Source: Planosporangium thailandense
Lineage (GTDB): Bacteria; Actinomycetota; Actinomycetes; Mycobacteriales; Micromonosporaceae
Assembly: GCF_011947195.1 (NCBI RefSeq)
Contig: NZ_JAATVY010000034.1
Location: 1-56,289 of the forward strand
DNA length: 56,289 nucleotides
Direction: 5' to 3'
The position numbers and the translations under genes are program-made. The notes beneath the pieces are model-generated. The model was not told the origin of the DNA. It saw nothing but the letters and a program-made list of their open reading frames with translations, and did not search any database. Positions 25,441-36,430 of this stretch are shown piece after piece; the first letter of the stretch is position 1; each line of letters starts with the position of its first letter.

Positions 25441-28397
25441 CAGTCCTCCCAATGCAGTCATATGACCCATGCCCGGAGGCTGCTCGCCGTCGCACGATTC
25501 TTGTCGTGAACACGAGACCAATCCTCGTGGGGCGCACGGCCGAACTGGAACAGATCGACTCGCTGCTCGCCGGCCACCGCCCGATCGGGCCCGGTCTGCT
25601 GCTACGCGGCGACCCGGGGGTGGGAAAGACCGCGCTGCTGGACGCGGCAGCGGTCCGAGCCGAGGCGGCCGGTATGCGGGTGCTACGCGCCCCCGGCGCG
25701 GAGTTCGAGGCCGCCATCCGCTTCTCGGCGCTGCACCACCTGCTCGACCCGCTGCGCGAACGCGCCGACCGGCTCGCCTCCTGCCATCGCGACGTCCTCC
25801 ACCAGGTCTTCGACCTCACGCCGGGACCGGCGCCGGACCGGCTGGTCGTCTCGACGGCGGCGCTGGCCCTGCTGGGCCAGGTCGCCGCCGAACGCCCGTT
25901 ACTGCTGACCATCGACGACGTGCCATGGATCGACCACGCCAGCGCCACCGTGCTGGGGTTCGTCACCCGCCGCATCGGCAACGACCCCATCGCCTTCCTG
26001 ACCGCCGCCCGTACCGGGGTGGACAGCTTCTTCGACCAGGTCCGCCTGCCCGAACGGGAGATCAGCCCGCTCGGCGAGCAACCCGCGGCCACCCTGCTGG
26101 ACATCCTGCATCCGAACCTGGCACCACCCGTACGGCGGCGCCTGCTCGACGAGGCCGCGGGCAACCCGCTCGCGCTACGGGAACTACCTGGCTTGTTGAC
26201 CGAGCGGCAGCGCTGCGGCCAGGACCCGCTGCCCGCATTCCTATCCCTCAATGGGCGGCTGGAGGCGATCTTCGCCGCCGGGGTGCGGGCCCTACCCGCA
26301 CCGACCCATCAGACGCTGCTGCTGGCCGCGCTGGAGCCTGATGCGAGCCTGGCCACGATCCGGCCGGCGGCGCGGGGCCGTGCGGACGTCGACGACCTTG
26401 CCCCCGCGCAGCAGGCGAACCTCGTCCGCATCGATGCGGTCACCGGCCCCATGGTGTTTCGCCACCCGCTGATCCGCTCGGCGATCGTGCAGACATCGTT
26501 GCCGAGTGAACGCCGAGCGGCGCACCAGGCCCTGGCTGCCACCCTGGCCGGCGACCCGGGTCGCCGGGCGTGGCATCTGGCCGAAGCCGCGACCGGACCC
26601 GACGAGACGGTGGCCCGGGTGCTGGAGGAGGCGGCCCTTGCCGCCTGGCGGCGCGGCCGCGCGTCTGCCGCGGTAGCCGCGCTCGTGCGGGCCGGCGAAC
26701 TCAGCCCGCACCCGGCCGACCGGTCCCGCCGGCTGGCCGAGGCCGCCTACCTCGCCAACACATCCGGTCAACTCGACCAGGTGACCCGGCTGTTGGCCGA
26801 CGCCGGACAGGCACAGGACACACCGACCGGACTGATCTTCGCCGCCACGGCCCAACTCCTCGCGTATGGTGAGGGCGATATCGACGCCGCCCACCACGTG
26901 CTGGCCCGGGCGCTCGACGCTCGGGCGCTTAACGACGTCGCCGACACCGCCAAGACCAACAACGACTGGGACGGCTACGGGATCCTCGCGCTGCTGTTCG
27001 TGTGCGTCTACAGCAACCGACAAGAGCCGTGGGAACTCCTCAAGACCGCGCTGGCCCGGCTCGAACCAGAGGCGGTATCCCCCCTGCGGCTGTGCTACGA
27101 CGCGTACGCCGACCCCGCCCGAACGTCCCACCCCGTGCGGGAGGACCTCGCCCCCGCATTCGACGCCCTTCCCACCGACGCGGCACCCTGGCAGCTCATA
27201 CCCCTGGCCTACGCGGCCCTCCAGGTGGACACACTGTCGGACTATCGGTACCTGTGCCGGCGCATGATCGAACGAGAACGCGACGGCGGTGCGATCTACA
27301 TGGCCGTTGTCGGGTTGCTGATGCTCAGCGTCGATTCCTATGTCCACGGGCAGTGGGACGAGGCCGAGAACCTGGCGAGGGAGGGGCTGGACCTGGCAGT
27401 CGCCCACGGCTACCACCTTCTGCAGGGTCAGCTTCGGTGCAGGTTGGCACTCTTCGCCGCCGCCCGCGGGAACGTGGACCTCACCCGGGCCCTGGCCGAC
27501 GAGATCGCCACCTGGGCCGCGCCGCGCGGCGTCGAGCTGACGCAAGCACTGGCCTGGCACGCGCGCGCCATCGCGGCCCTGGGCCAGGGCGACTACGAAG
27601 ACTCCTACGTCCAGGCGTCCCGGGTCAACCCGCTCGGCACGCTCAGCCTTGGCATCCCGGGCCGGTGGTTGGTCCTGGACCTGGTCGAGGCGGCGGTCCG
27701 CACCGGACGCACCGACCAGGCCCGCGCCTACGTCGCCGCCGCCCAGCAGGCCGGCATCGCCCGGATCTCCCCGCGCGCCGCCCTCCTCATCGCCGGGGCC
27801 GCGGCCCTGGCCGCCGACGACGACCAAGCCGGCCTGCTGTTCGAGACCGCACTCTCACTGCCCGAGGTCGACCGGTGGCCGTTCGACCACGCGCGCATCC
27901 AGCTCGCCTACGGCGAATGGCTACGTCGCACCCGCGACACCACCCGCGCCCGCCTGCACCTACGCGCCGCCCTGGACACCCTCAACCGGCTCGGTGCCCG
28001 GCCATGGGCCGTACGGGCCCAGAACGAACTACGCGCCACCGGGATCGCCACCACCGCACGACCCGACACCCGCTCGGCCACACTGACCGCGCAGGAACGA
28101 CAGATCGCCACGCTGGCCGCCACCGGCCTGACCAACAAACAGATCGGCCAGAAGCTGTTCCTGTCCCACCGCACGGTGGGTGCCCACCTGCACCGGATCT
28201 TCCCCAAGCTCGGCATCACCTCACGCGCCGCCCTCCGCGACGCACTGGAAATGATCACATCCGACGCCGATGAGTACGCCCCACAGTTACCGCCCCCACC
28301 GACGACCAGGACGGCCCACCAGCCTAGCCGGCAACGCACTGAACACCGCTGAAACGCCTAATTCCGTGCTCAACACGCTGAACACCCGCACTCATCT
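25441..28397 (+). repeat. Duplicated block, copy 1 (LAL regulator with flanks)
   Basis: The sequence from CAGTCCTCCCAATGC at 25441 to about 28397 recurs at 33301-36430, including 70 bases before the regulator and about 40 after its stop (TCCGTGCTCAACACGCTGAAC). The two copies differ by scattered substitutions and two in-frame insertions in copy 2. Confidence 0.85.
25506..28352 (+). CDS. LAL-family (large ATP-binding LuxR-type) transcriptional regulator, copy 1
   Basis: 948 residues from GTG 25506 (VNTRPILVGRTAELEQI); ATG 25452 is in frame but would add residues encoded by the region conserved upstream. GDPGVGKTA is the Walker A loop (about 35-43) and LLLTIDDVPWID the Walker B region. The middle is TPR-like helical repeats. 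The last 70 residues carry a LuxR helix-turn-helix (LTAQERQIATLAATGLTNKQ, LSHRTVGAHLHRIF). Such regulators bind ATP and an inducer and activate nearby genes. GGAGG at 25474-25478 is 27 bases from GTG, too far to set the start. The protein is nearly identical in plan to the gene at 33.4 kb. Confidence 0.88.
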   Translation: MNTRPILVGRTAELEQIDSLLAGHRPIGPGLLLRGDPGVGKTALLDAAAVRAEAAGMRVLRAPGAEFEAAIRFSALHHLLDPLRERADRLASCHRDVLHQVFDLTPGPAPDRLVVSTAALALLGQVAAERPLLLTIDDVPWIDHASATVLGFVTRRIGNDPIAFLTAARTGVDSFFDQVRLPEREISPLGEQPAATLLDILHPNLAPPVRRRLLDEAAGNPLALRELPGLLTERQRCGQDPLPAFLSLNGRLEAIFAAGVRALPAPTHQTLLLAALEPDASLATIRPAARGRADVDDLAPAQQANLVRIDAVTGPMVFRHPLIRSAIVQTSLPSERRAAHQALAATLAGDPGRRAWHLAEAATGPDETVARVLEEAALAAWRRGRASAAVAALVRAGELSPHPADRSRRLAEAAYLANTSGQLDQVTRLLADAGQAQDTPTGLIFAATAQLLAYGEGDIDAAHHVLARALDARALNDVADTAKTNNDWDGYGILALLFVCVYSNRQEPWELLKTALARLEPEAVSPLRLCYDAYADPARTSHPVREDLAPAFDALPTDAAPWQLIPLAYAALQVDTLSDYRYLCRRMIERERDGGAIYMAVVGLLMLSVDSYVHGQWDEAENLAREGLDLAVAHGYHLLQGQLRCRLALFAAARGNVDLTRALADEIATWAAPRGVELTQALAWHARAIAALGQGDYEDSYVQASRVNPLGTLSLGIPGRWLVLDLVEAAVRTGRTDQARAYVAAAQQAGIARISPRAALLIAGAAALAADDDQAGLLFETALSLPEVDRWPFDHARIQLAYGEWLRRTRDTTRARLHLRAALDTLNRLGARPWAVRAQNELRATGIATTARPDTRSATLTAQERQIATLAATGLTNKQIGQKLFLSHRTVGAHLHRIFPKLGITSRAALRDALEMITSDADEYAPQLPPPPTTRTAHQPSRQRTEHR

Positions 28398-28544
28398 GGC
28401 ACCAGTAGATAAGAAGCCGCGATGAGCGCGGTCATGGTCGCCGAATTGCTGTGGGAACGGCGACTCGCCGTCTCGGCGGTTCGCTGAGATGGGCCGAGAC
28501 ACCCCGGTGGCTCGGCGATGGGAGGGCCTGGGTAGTTTCGGCCC

Positions 28545-28982
28545 ATGACTGACGACACCGGCCGCTCTGTGGACATCGAGCGCACTAGCGTCGGGCGATA
28601 CGTCGTGCGAAACGCCCGCGGTGGCTCGATCACGATGGGTACGGGTGAGGGGGACAGCTTCACCCCGGCGGAACTGCTCTTGGCGGCCATCGGGGGCTGC
28701 ACCGCGATCGACGTCGATTTGGTCATCAGTCGGCGCGCCGAGGCGAGCGAGTTCGTCGTGAAGGTGACAGGCAACAAGATCCGCGACGAGACCGGCGGGA
28801 ACCGAATGGACAACCTCAGGGTCGAGTTCACCGTTACGTTCCCGGATGGCGAGGCGGGCGACGCGGCACGGCAAGCGCTGCCGGGCTTGGTGCAGATGTC
28901 ACACGACCGGCTCTGCACCGTCTCTCGTACCGTCGAACTCGGCACCCCCGTGTCGACCGTCATCGTTCCCCACACGAGCTAG
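28545..28982 (+). CDS. OsmC-family protein
   Basis: 145 residues from ATG 28545. FTPAELLLAAIGGCTAIDVD holds the first reactive cysteine and SHDRLCTVSRTVELG the second, as in OsmC/Ohr thiol peroxidases, which reduce organic hydroperoxides; some relatives instead have non-peroxide functions. The spacing and the CTVSRT end suit the OsmC-like (YhfA-type) branch better than Ohr. No regulator of the OhrR type is adjacent. It sits just past the first LAL copy on the same strand. Confidence 0.82.
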   Translation: MTDDTGRSVDIERTSVGRYVVRNARGGSITMGTGEGDSFTPAELLLAAIGGCTAIDVDLVISRRAEASEFVVKVTGNKIRDETGGNRMDNLRVEFTVTFPDGEAGDAARQALPGLVQMSHDRLCTVSRTVELGTPVSTVIVPHTS

Positions 28983-29140
28983 CAGCGCGATGACGGCGAC
29001 GCGGCAGCATAGCCGCGCGGAGTTTCGGGTGATCAGGCCCGGAACGTGATCCGCGACCGGGCACCGCGGTGCGATCGACTCGGAGCGCCCGTACCGTCTC
29101 TACGCGGCCCCCATGATCACGCGATCACCCGCATCTAGCC

Positions 29141-29180
29141 GTGATGGGCGCGGTCATGCCGTGATAGGCGCGGTCATGCC
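29141..29180. repeat. Two tandem 20-bp units
   Basis: GTGATGGGCGCGGTCATGCC (29141-29160) is followed directly by GTGATAGGCGCGGTCATGCC (29161-29180), 19 of 20 bases equal. A related GATGAGCGCGGTCATGG occurs at 28421-28437. They may be ends of lost insertion elements. The 230-base gap 28983-29209 holds no recognisable gene. Confidence 0.75.
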
Positions 29181-29209
29181 GATGAAACCAGAAGCCAACG
29201 ATACGGCCG

Positions 29210-29497
29210 CTACGGCAGCTCATCGCTGCGCGATGGCCGTACCACGTCCCGGTAGCGTCGGTGACTGGCCCGGTAGATGGAGAAGTTGCGGCGAGCATCG
29301 CGCAGACTGACCTCCCCATTAGGACGACCGGTCACCGCGCCAGTGTCCGTATCCCTGTGCCCGCACCGGTTTAGAACACAGACCGGGCAGGTCGTGCACC
29401 CGGTTCGGTAGCCACAGCACGGACACCCGTTAAGGGGTTGCTGAATCACGGTGGCAAGCCTCCCACAGCAACCCTGTGGGTGCCGGAAAGTGGTCAC
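29210..29497 (-). CDS. CPCC-type cysteine-rich protein
   Basis: Up to 95 residues. GCPCCGYRTGCTTCPVC is the CPCC-family zinc-ribbon-like motif, and the end NGEVSLRDARRNFSIYRASH matches the family's conserved N-G-x-S-L-x-x-A-R-x-N-F tail. The typical W-x-D-D segment between the halves has changed to NRCGHRDTDTG. CPCC proteins are small, cytosolic and often lie in immunity or polymorphic-toxin neighbourhoods. The frame opens just beyond the end of a transposase remnant, so the first 20 residues may not be native. Confidence 0.65.
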   Translation of the reverse strand: MTTFRHPQGCCGRLATVIQQPLNGCPCCGYRTGCTTCPVCVLNRCGHRDTDTGAVTGRPNGEVSLRDARRNFSIYRASHRRYRDVVRPSRSDELP

Positions 29498-29498
29498 C

Positions 29499-30328
<830 letters not shown>

Positions 30329-30608
30329 TCAGATGGCGGATGCGGAATGGTCGGCGCCTGGTCATATGACACATGCACGGTGCGCACGAACCATCGCATG
30401 ATTTTCGCATGGCCATGAGGCCGATCCAAGTACCTGTTCCCTCTCTCTGGCAGCCTTCTTCTGATCGAGGAATCCAATGGTTTCGAAGACCGCTTTCGTA
30501 ACGGGCGTTGTCCAGCCCACGCGTCGACACACCGCACGTTCGCCCACGGATCCGGGAGTGGCAGCGGCGCGGAATGGATCCTGAAATCCCTTGAACTGGA
30601 GAAAAGGT

Positions 30609-30935
30609 ATGACAGCTGTCGTTCGTATGGACGAGCAGGGCACGCCGGCGGTATTGCGCTATGAGCAAGAAGCGATCAGCCATTCCATTGACAATCAAGT
30701 ACTGATTCGACAGGCGGCGATCGGCGTCCACTCCGCCAGCGTCCGCTACCGTCGCGGCTCCATTCACATCGTCAGACACCCGTTGGCCAACGGCCCCGAA
30801 CCCGTTGGAATGGTCGAATTGGTTGACCCCGGCATCCGGGGGATTCACCTGGGCGACCGGGGCTCTGATCAATTCGCAATGGTGCGGAAGGCGTCGGTCG
30901 TGGCACGGATCACCAGCGATCACATCCCCGAGTGA
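30609..30935 (+). CDS. Quinone-oxidoreductase N-terminal (GroES-like) domain, stand-alone
   Basis: 108 residues from ATG 30609 with GGAGAAAAGG upstream. TAVVRMDEQGTPAVLRYEQE and VLIRQAAIGVHSASVRYRRG follow the N-terminal GroES-like half of quinone oxidoreductase / zeta-crystallin; EPVGMVELVDPGIRGIHLGD matches its G-x-V-x-x-V-G-x-G-V segment. The frame then closes without the Rossmann cofactor domain, so no dehydrogenase activity is expected. Its own good ribosome-binding site and clean frame suggest it is expressed. Truncated relic or small binding domain are both possible. Confidence 0.6.
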   Translation: MTAVVRMDEQGTPAVLRYEQEAISHSIDNQVLIRQAAIGVHSASVRYRRGSIHIVRHPLANGPEPVGMVELVDPGIRGIHLGDRGSDQFAMVRKASVVARITSDHIPE

Positions 30936-31174
30936 GGCAGTCTCGACCGTTCGACCGCGGCTGCACACGCGGATCTGGGGCGACGGCGTTCCACCGGTCC
31001 TGTCGTTATCGCACCCGTGCCACATGAGGTGGGTGCTGTGACGGCCGACCACCGCGGTTGCGACCCGTCAGCGAGATCTTCGGAGTTGTGTCCGAGGCTC
31101 GAACCTGTGTGTGCCACCAATCTGACCGCGAGCAATCAATCCGGATAACCGCGATTTCCAGTGAGGAGTTCATC

Positions 31175-31732
31175 ATGTCGACCGCCATGCCGCGATCCGC
31201 GCCGACCCGGGCTCCTGCCCGCGTGCCTTTGTATTTCAGATCGAATGGTGACGTCACCCTTCTTGAGATTTCGGTGCTGGGCGCCGAGTTGCCAACCCAA
31301 CACGAGCAGGCGGTCGACCTCGCCGTCGCGGGCGAGATAGATATTCTGACCGCGGGGAGTCTGCGCGACACGCTCATCCAGGTGTTGCGCATGTACCGGC
31401 CGGCTCACATCGGCGTCGATCTGGCAGGCGTGACGTTCATGGACGCGTCCGGTGTCAGCGCCCTGCTGAAGTTCGCTATTGCGGCGCGCCAGCTCGATTG
31501 CGCCATTGCGATCACCAACCTGCAGCCCAATGTGTACAAGGTGTTGCAGTTGACCGGGCTGCTCGAAGAGCTCGGGTTGCGCACCGACCGCACCCGCCCT
31601 GTCAACACCGGCCCGAGCGCCGACAGCCGGTCAATGCCGATGCGCCGCGCTGGCGCTGTCGTCGACATTCGCGGTTACCTGCCACGACGGCGTACCGCCG
31701 GCCCGGTCACTGACCCGCTTGACGCCGCATGA
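31175..31732 (+). CDS. STAS-domain protein (anti-anti-sigma-factor-like)
   Basis: 185 residues from ATG 31175 with GAGGAG upstream. Residues about 40-140 form a STAS domain: AVAGEIDILTAGSLRDTLIQ, then VDLAGVTFMDASGVSALLKF, where the serine in D-A-S-G-V is the site phosphorylated in SpoIIAA/RsbV-type proteins. It would bind or release an anti-sigma kinase according to phosphorylation. No anti-sigma kinase or sigma factor gene is near. A 40-residue basic tail follows the domain. Confidence 0.82.
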   Translation: MSTAMPRSAPTRAPARVPLYFRSNGDVTLLEISVLGAELPTQHEQAVDLAVAGEIDILTAGSLRDTLIQVLRMYRPAHIGVDLAGVTFMDASGVSALLKFAIAARQLDCAIAITNLQPNVYKVLQLTGLLEELGLRTDRTRPVNTGPSADSRSMPMRRAGAVVDIRGYLPRRRTAGPVTDPLDAA

Positions 31733-31888
31733 CAGCGGCCAGGGGCGTCAGCCTGGGAGCCAAAGCCCGACCCGCCGGACGAATCGACGGCGTCGTGCGC
31801 GGATCCCGCGACCAGAGCGAGCGTCATCCGCCGGACCGACAACGACACACGAATCGTCGGCCAACTCTTCCAGCAAAGGACCACCACC

Positions 31889-32494
31889 ATGCGTACGACC
31901 AAGATCCGATCCATTCCGCAACCGGGCGCGCCCGCCGTAACCGGGGCTGCCCCGAAGGCCGCGTCGCTACCACGCGACACCTCCGTCTCGCGCCGAAAGT
32001 CCGCTGACCGAGTGCGTGCGGTCGACATCGCAGCCCTTGTCGACGTGCGGGATCTCACGGTCCCCGGCGGCCCGGTGGGCCAGACCTGGCTGCGCATCTT
32101 CCGGCCGGCCGATGCCGCCGAGCCGCTGGCCGTTGTCCTGTACGTCCACGGCGACAGGTCGGCGGTCGGCAACGCCCGCACCCGCCGCCTGGCCAGCAAA
32201 CTCGTGACCGACCTGCACGCCGCGGTGGTCGTCGTGGATTACAGCCTGTCGCCGACGGCCCGCTACCCGGTGGCAATCGAAGAGGCCTACACGGCCGCCG
32301 CGTGGATCGCCGAGCACGGCGACGAACACGGCCTCGACGGCGCCCGCATCGCCGTCGCGGCGGACTCCACCGGCTGCGACCTGGCCGACGAACTGATGCT
32401 GATGGCCGACGACCGTGGCGGCCCCAACCTGGCCGCACACGTGCTGCTGTCCCCCCGGGCGACATCAGTCCTACGCGCGGCCCTCGCCGCGTGA
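31889..32494 (+). CDS. Truncated alpha/beta-hydrolase (hormone-sensitive-lipase type), motifs altered
   Basis: 201 residues from ATG 31889 with AAAGGA upstream. VVLYVHGDRSAVGNARTRRL corresponds to the oxyanion H-G-G-G block, but only H-G-D remains. VVVVDYSLSPTARYPVAIEE is the usual D-Y-x-L-A-P-E-x-x-F-P-A block, and ARIAVAADSTGCDLA sits where G-D-S-A-G-G carries the nucleophile; the serine persists, the glycines do not. The frame ends shortly after, lacking the Asp and His of the triad, where relatives have about 310 residues. It is probably not a working esterase. Confidence 0.65.
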   Translation: MRTTKIRSIPQPGAPAVTGAAPKAASLPRDTSVSRRKSADRVRAVDIAALVDVRDLTVPGGPVGQTWLRIFRPADAAEPLAVVLYVHGDRSAVGNARTRRLASKLVTDLHAAVVVVDYSLSPTARYPVAIEEAYTAAAWIAEHGDEHGLDGARIAVAADSTGCDLADELMLMADDRGGPNLAAHVLLSPRATSVLRAALAA

Positions 32495-32499
32495 GTGCC

Positions 32500-32739
32500 G
32501 TGCCGGACGAGTCTGACTATCCATACCGCGACCGCGTACGACCTGCCGCGCCTCCTCATGGGCAAGCCACCCGGGATGCGCGGCAAGGCCAGGAGTCTCG
32601 CAGGATCTGCGATGACGACGTCGGCGATCAGGCCACCGTCGTCGAGCTTGTACGTCTCGTACCACGCATGTAAATAGACCGCGGGCGCGAGTCGAGAGTC
32701 CACAGATACGCCAGGGCCGACTTGTAGAAGCCGACGCAC
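32500..32739 (-). other. Coding-like minus-strand fragment
   Basis: The minus strand reads AVYLHAWYETYKLDDGGLIA then DVVIADPARLLALPRIPGGL in plausible codon usage from an ATG at 32739. It runs into the end of the hydrolase on the other strand. The family is not recognised and there is no ribosome-binding site. I see no better feature in 32495-32854. Confidence 0.3.
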
Positions 32740-32854
32740 GTCCTACCGAACGTCTTCGGACGCGCGACACCCGTTACGGCCCCGGCTTCGAGAAGGTCTG
32801 AATTAGTCATGAAAAACGGCCATGTCTGTACACAATGATGGGAACCGGAACGAG

Positions 32855-33249
32855 TTAACTACGAACTGTGAGGCCGCGAGCGGCGTGCCGGCGGGCCGAG
32901 ACGAGCGCGTCAATGCCCTGTCCATACTGGTCTATCGCCCGGTAGTCGTAGTGCCAGACACCGTTGGCCTTGACGTAGGTCTCATCGACGAACCACCTGT
33001 CACCTGGTACGCGGCGGCAGAATCGGGCGGCATCGGCCAGCAGCGTTGTGAACCGCTGCACCCACCGGTAGACGGTGACGTGGTCGACCTCGATGCCGCG
33101 TCCACCGACCGCTCCTCCGCGTCCCGATACGACAGGTTGTAACGCAGGTACCAGCGGACCGCGACCACGATCACCTCGGGCGGGAACCGGAACCCGGAGA
33201 GCGCCGACTTCGGCGGCAGCCAGGAGCGAGGACGGGTTGATGACTTCAC
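32855..33249 (-). mobile_element. IS6-family transposase remnant (second)
   Basis: From 33249 the minus strand reads KSALSGFRFPPEVIVVAVRW and YLRYNLSYRDAEE, shifts frame near 33105, then continues RGIEVDHVTVYRWVQRFTTL and the first catalytic aspartate in GDRWFVDETYVKANG, ending near 32855. The second D and the E of the DDE triad are gone. It is better preserved than the scrap at 6.2 kb but is clearly defunct. Confidence 0.8.
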
Positions 33250-33300
33250 CGGTCAAGCCTGCCTCGATCTTGCCAATGCTCAACGCAACGGAGCCGGCGC

Positions 33301-36300
33301 CAGTCCTCCCAATGCGGTCATATGACCCATGCCCGGAGGCTGCTCGCCGTCGCACGATTCTTGTTGTGAACACGTGAACACGAGACCGATCCTCGGACGG
33401 TGCCCGATGCTGACTTCTTCCCAGCCTATCCATCAGAGTCTTTCCGGCAGACATCATCAGACCGGACAGCCGGTGAGATCACGGCCGGTAGCCGACCTCG
33501 TGGGGCGCACGGCCGAACTGGAACAGATCGACTCGCTGCTCGCCGGCCACCGCCCGATCGGGCCCGGTCTGCTGCTACGCGGCGACCCGGGGGTGGGAAA
33601 GACCGCGCTGCTGGACGCGGCAGCGGCGCGGGCGCAGGCGGCTGAGATGCGGGTGCTGCGCGCATCCGGCGCGGAGTTCGAGGCCGACATCGGCTTCTCG
33701 GCGCTGCACCAACTGCTCTACCCGCTGCGCGAACGCGCCGACCGGCTCGCCTCCCGCCATCGCGACGTCCTCCATCAGGTGTTCGGCCTGGCGCCGGGAC
33801 CGGCGCCGGATCCGTTGGTCGTCTCGACGGCGGTGCTGGCCCTGCTGGGCCAGGTCGCCGCCGAGCGTCCGCTGTTGGTGCTGGTCGACGACGTGCCGTG
33901 GATCGACCACGCCAGCGCCACCGTGCTGGGGTTCGTCACTCGCCGCATCGGCAACGACCCCATCGCCTTCCTGGCCGCCGCCCGTACCGGGGTGGACAGC
34001 TTCTTCGACCAGGTCCGGCTGCCCGAACGGGAGATCAGCCCGCTCGGCGAGCAACCCGCGGCCACCCTGCTGGACATCCTGCATCCGAACCTGCCACCAC
34101 CCGTACGGCGGCGCCTGCTCGACGAGGCCGCCGGCAACCCGCTCGCCCTGCGCGAGCTACCGGCGTTGTTGACCGAGCGGCAGCGCTCCGGGCAGGACAC
34201 ACTGCCCGCATTCCTACCCCTCAATGGGCGGCTGGAGGCGATCTTCGCCGCCGGGGTGCGGGCCCTACCCGCACCGACCCAGCAGGCGCTGCTGCTGGCC
34301 GCGCTGGAGCCTGATGCGAGCCTGGCCACGATCCGATCGGCGGCGCACGGCCGTGCGGACGTCGACGACCTGGCCCCCGCGCAGCAGGCGGACCTCGTCC
34401 GCATCGATGCGGTCACCGGCCCCATGGTGTTTCGCCACCCGCTGATCCGCTCGGCGATCGTGCAGACATCCTCGCCGGCCGAGCGCCGGGCCGCACACCA
34501 GGCCCTGGCCGCCGCCCTGGCCGGCGACCCGGAGCGGCGAGCGTGGCATCTGGCCGAAGCCGCGACCGGACCCGACGAGACGGTGGCCCGGGCGCTGGAC
34601 GAGGCGGCCCTTGCCGCCTGGCGCCGCGGCGACCCGCCCGGCGCGGCGGCCCCGGCGGCGGACGAGGCGACCATCTCCGACCGCCGGCGTGGCGGTGCGT
34701 CCGCCGCGGTGGCCGCGCTCGTGCGGGCCGGCGAACTCAGCCCGCACCCGGCCGACCGGTCCCGCCGGCTGGTCGAGGCCGCCTACCTGGCCAACCTCAC
34801 CGGTCAACTCGACCAGGTGCCCCGACTGTTGGCCGACGCCGGACATGGACCGGACACCCCGACCGGACTGGTCTTCGCCGCCACCGCCTACCTCCTCACG
34901 CATGCTGAGGGCGAAATCGACGCCGCCCAGCGGCTGCTGGCCCGGGCGCTCGACGACATCGCCGACACCGCCAAGACCACCAACAACTGGGACTCCTACG
35001 GGATCCTGTACGCGCTGCTGGTTGTCAGCATCTTTGCCGCCCGACCGGAGCCGTGGCAACTTCTCAACACCGCGCTGGGCCGGTTCGATCCGGAGGCGGT
35101 AACCCCGTTTCGCCTGTGCTACGACGCGTACGTCGACCCCGTCCGCACCGCCGACACGGTGCGGGAGGGCATCGCCCACGCCTTCGCGGCACTGCCCGCC
35201 GATGCGGCACCCTGGCAGGTCATCCCGTTGGCCTGGGCGGCCGTCGGAGTGGACGCGCTGTCCGACTACCGCTACCTGGTCCGGCGCGTGATCGATCGGC
35301 AGCGCGACGGCGGTGCGATCACCATGGTCATCGCCGGATTGCGGATGCTCTGCATCGACTCCTATAGCCACGGGCAGTGGGACGAGGCCGAGACCATGGC
35401 GCGTGAGGGGCTGGACCTGACAGCAGTCTGCGGCTACCAGCTTCTTGAAGGGCAGCTTCGGTCCCACCTGGCATGCATCGCGGCCGCCCGCGGCAACGTG
35501 GACCGCGCCCGGGCCCTGACTGATGAGATCACCACCTGGGCAGCGTCCCACGGCATCGGGGTGACGCAGGCGTACGCCCTGCGGGCTCGCACCCTCGCGG
35601 CCCTGGGCCAGGGCGACTACGAGGAAGCCTATGTACAGGCGGCACGGGCCACCCCGCCCGGCGCCCCCAGTTCCGGTTTCCCCGACCGGTGGATGATCCT
35701 GGACCTGGTCGCAGCGGCGGTCCACACCGGGCGAAGGCAGGAGGCCCGCGCGCACGTCGCCGCCGTCCAACAGGCCGGCATCGCCCGGATCTCCCCGCGC
35801 ACCGCCCTCCTCATCGCCGGGGCCGCAGCACTCGCCGCCGACGACGACCAAGCCGGCCCGCTGTTCGAGACCGCACTCTCACTGCCCGAGACCGACCGGT
35901 GGCCGTTCGAACAGGCCCGCATCCACCTCTACTACGGACAATGGCTGCGCCGCACCCACGACACCACCCGCGCCCGCCTGCACCTACGCGCAGCCATCGA
36001 AACCTTCGACCGGTTGGGCGCCCGGCCATGGGCGGAGCGGGCCGGCAACGAGCTGCGTGCTACCGGCATCCCCACCACCGCCCGACCCGACACCCGCTCG
36101 GCCACACTGACCGCGCAGGAACGACAGATCGCCGCACTGGCCGCCACCGGCCTGACCAACAAACAGATCGGCCAACAGCTGTTCCTGTCCCACCGCACCG
36201 TGGGTGCCCACCTGCACCGGATCTTCCCCAAGCTCGGCATCACCTCACGCGCCGCCCTCCGTGACGCGCTGGAGACAATCACACCCGACGAGAACGACCA

Positions 36301-36430
36301 GGCCCCACAGTCAGCGTCCCCCAACGAAAATCAAGACGGCCAACGATCGCGATTTGCAATGCACCGCCGAAACAGCGCCGAATCGCATAACGCCGTGCTC
36401 AACGCGCTGAACATCCGCACCAATTTGGCT
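33301..36430 (+). repeat. Duplicated block, copy 2 (LAL regulator with flanks)
   Basis: This matches 25441-28397. The homology begins at CAGTCCTCCCAATGC (33301) and extends past the reading frame's conserved end (GCCGTGCTCAACGCGCTGAAC, about 36392-36412). On its left it joins the IS6 remnant and on its right an IS110/rve remnant. Confidence 0.85.

Noticed and set aside
23926-25521. Long minus-strand open frame (531 codons) opposite the hydroxyacid and iron-alcohol dehydrogenase genes
   Set aside because: It is the mirror of well-supported plus-strand genes with intact motifs, and its composition (long G/R/D-rich stretches) has no family resemblance.
26292-27827. Minus-strand open frame opposite LAL copy 1, with a similar one opposite copy 2 (34265-35851)
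   Set aside because: Both are shadows of the coding strand; their conservation only reflects the duplication.
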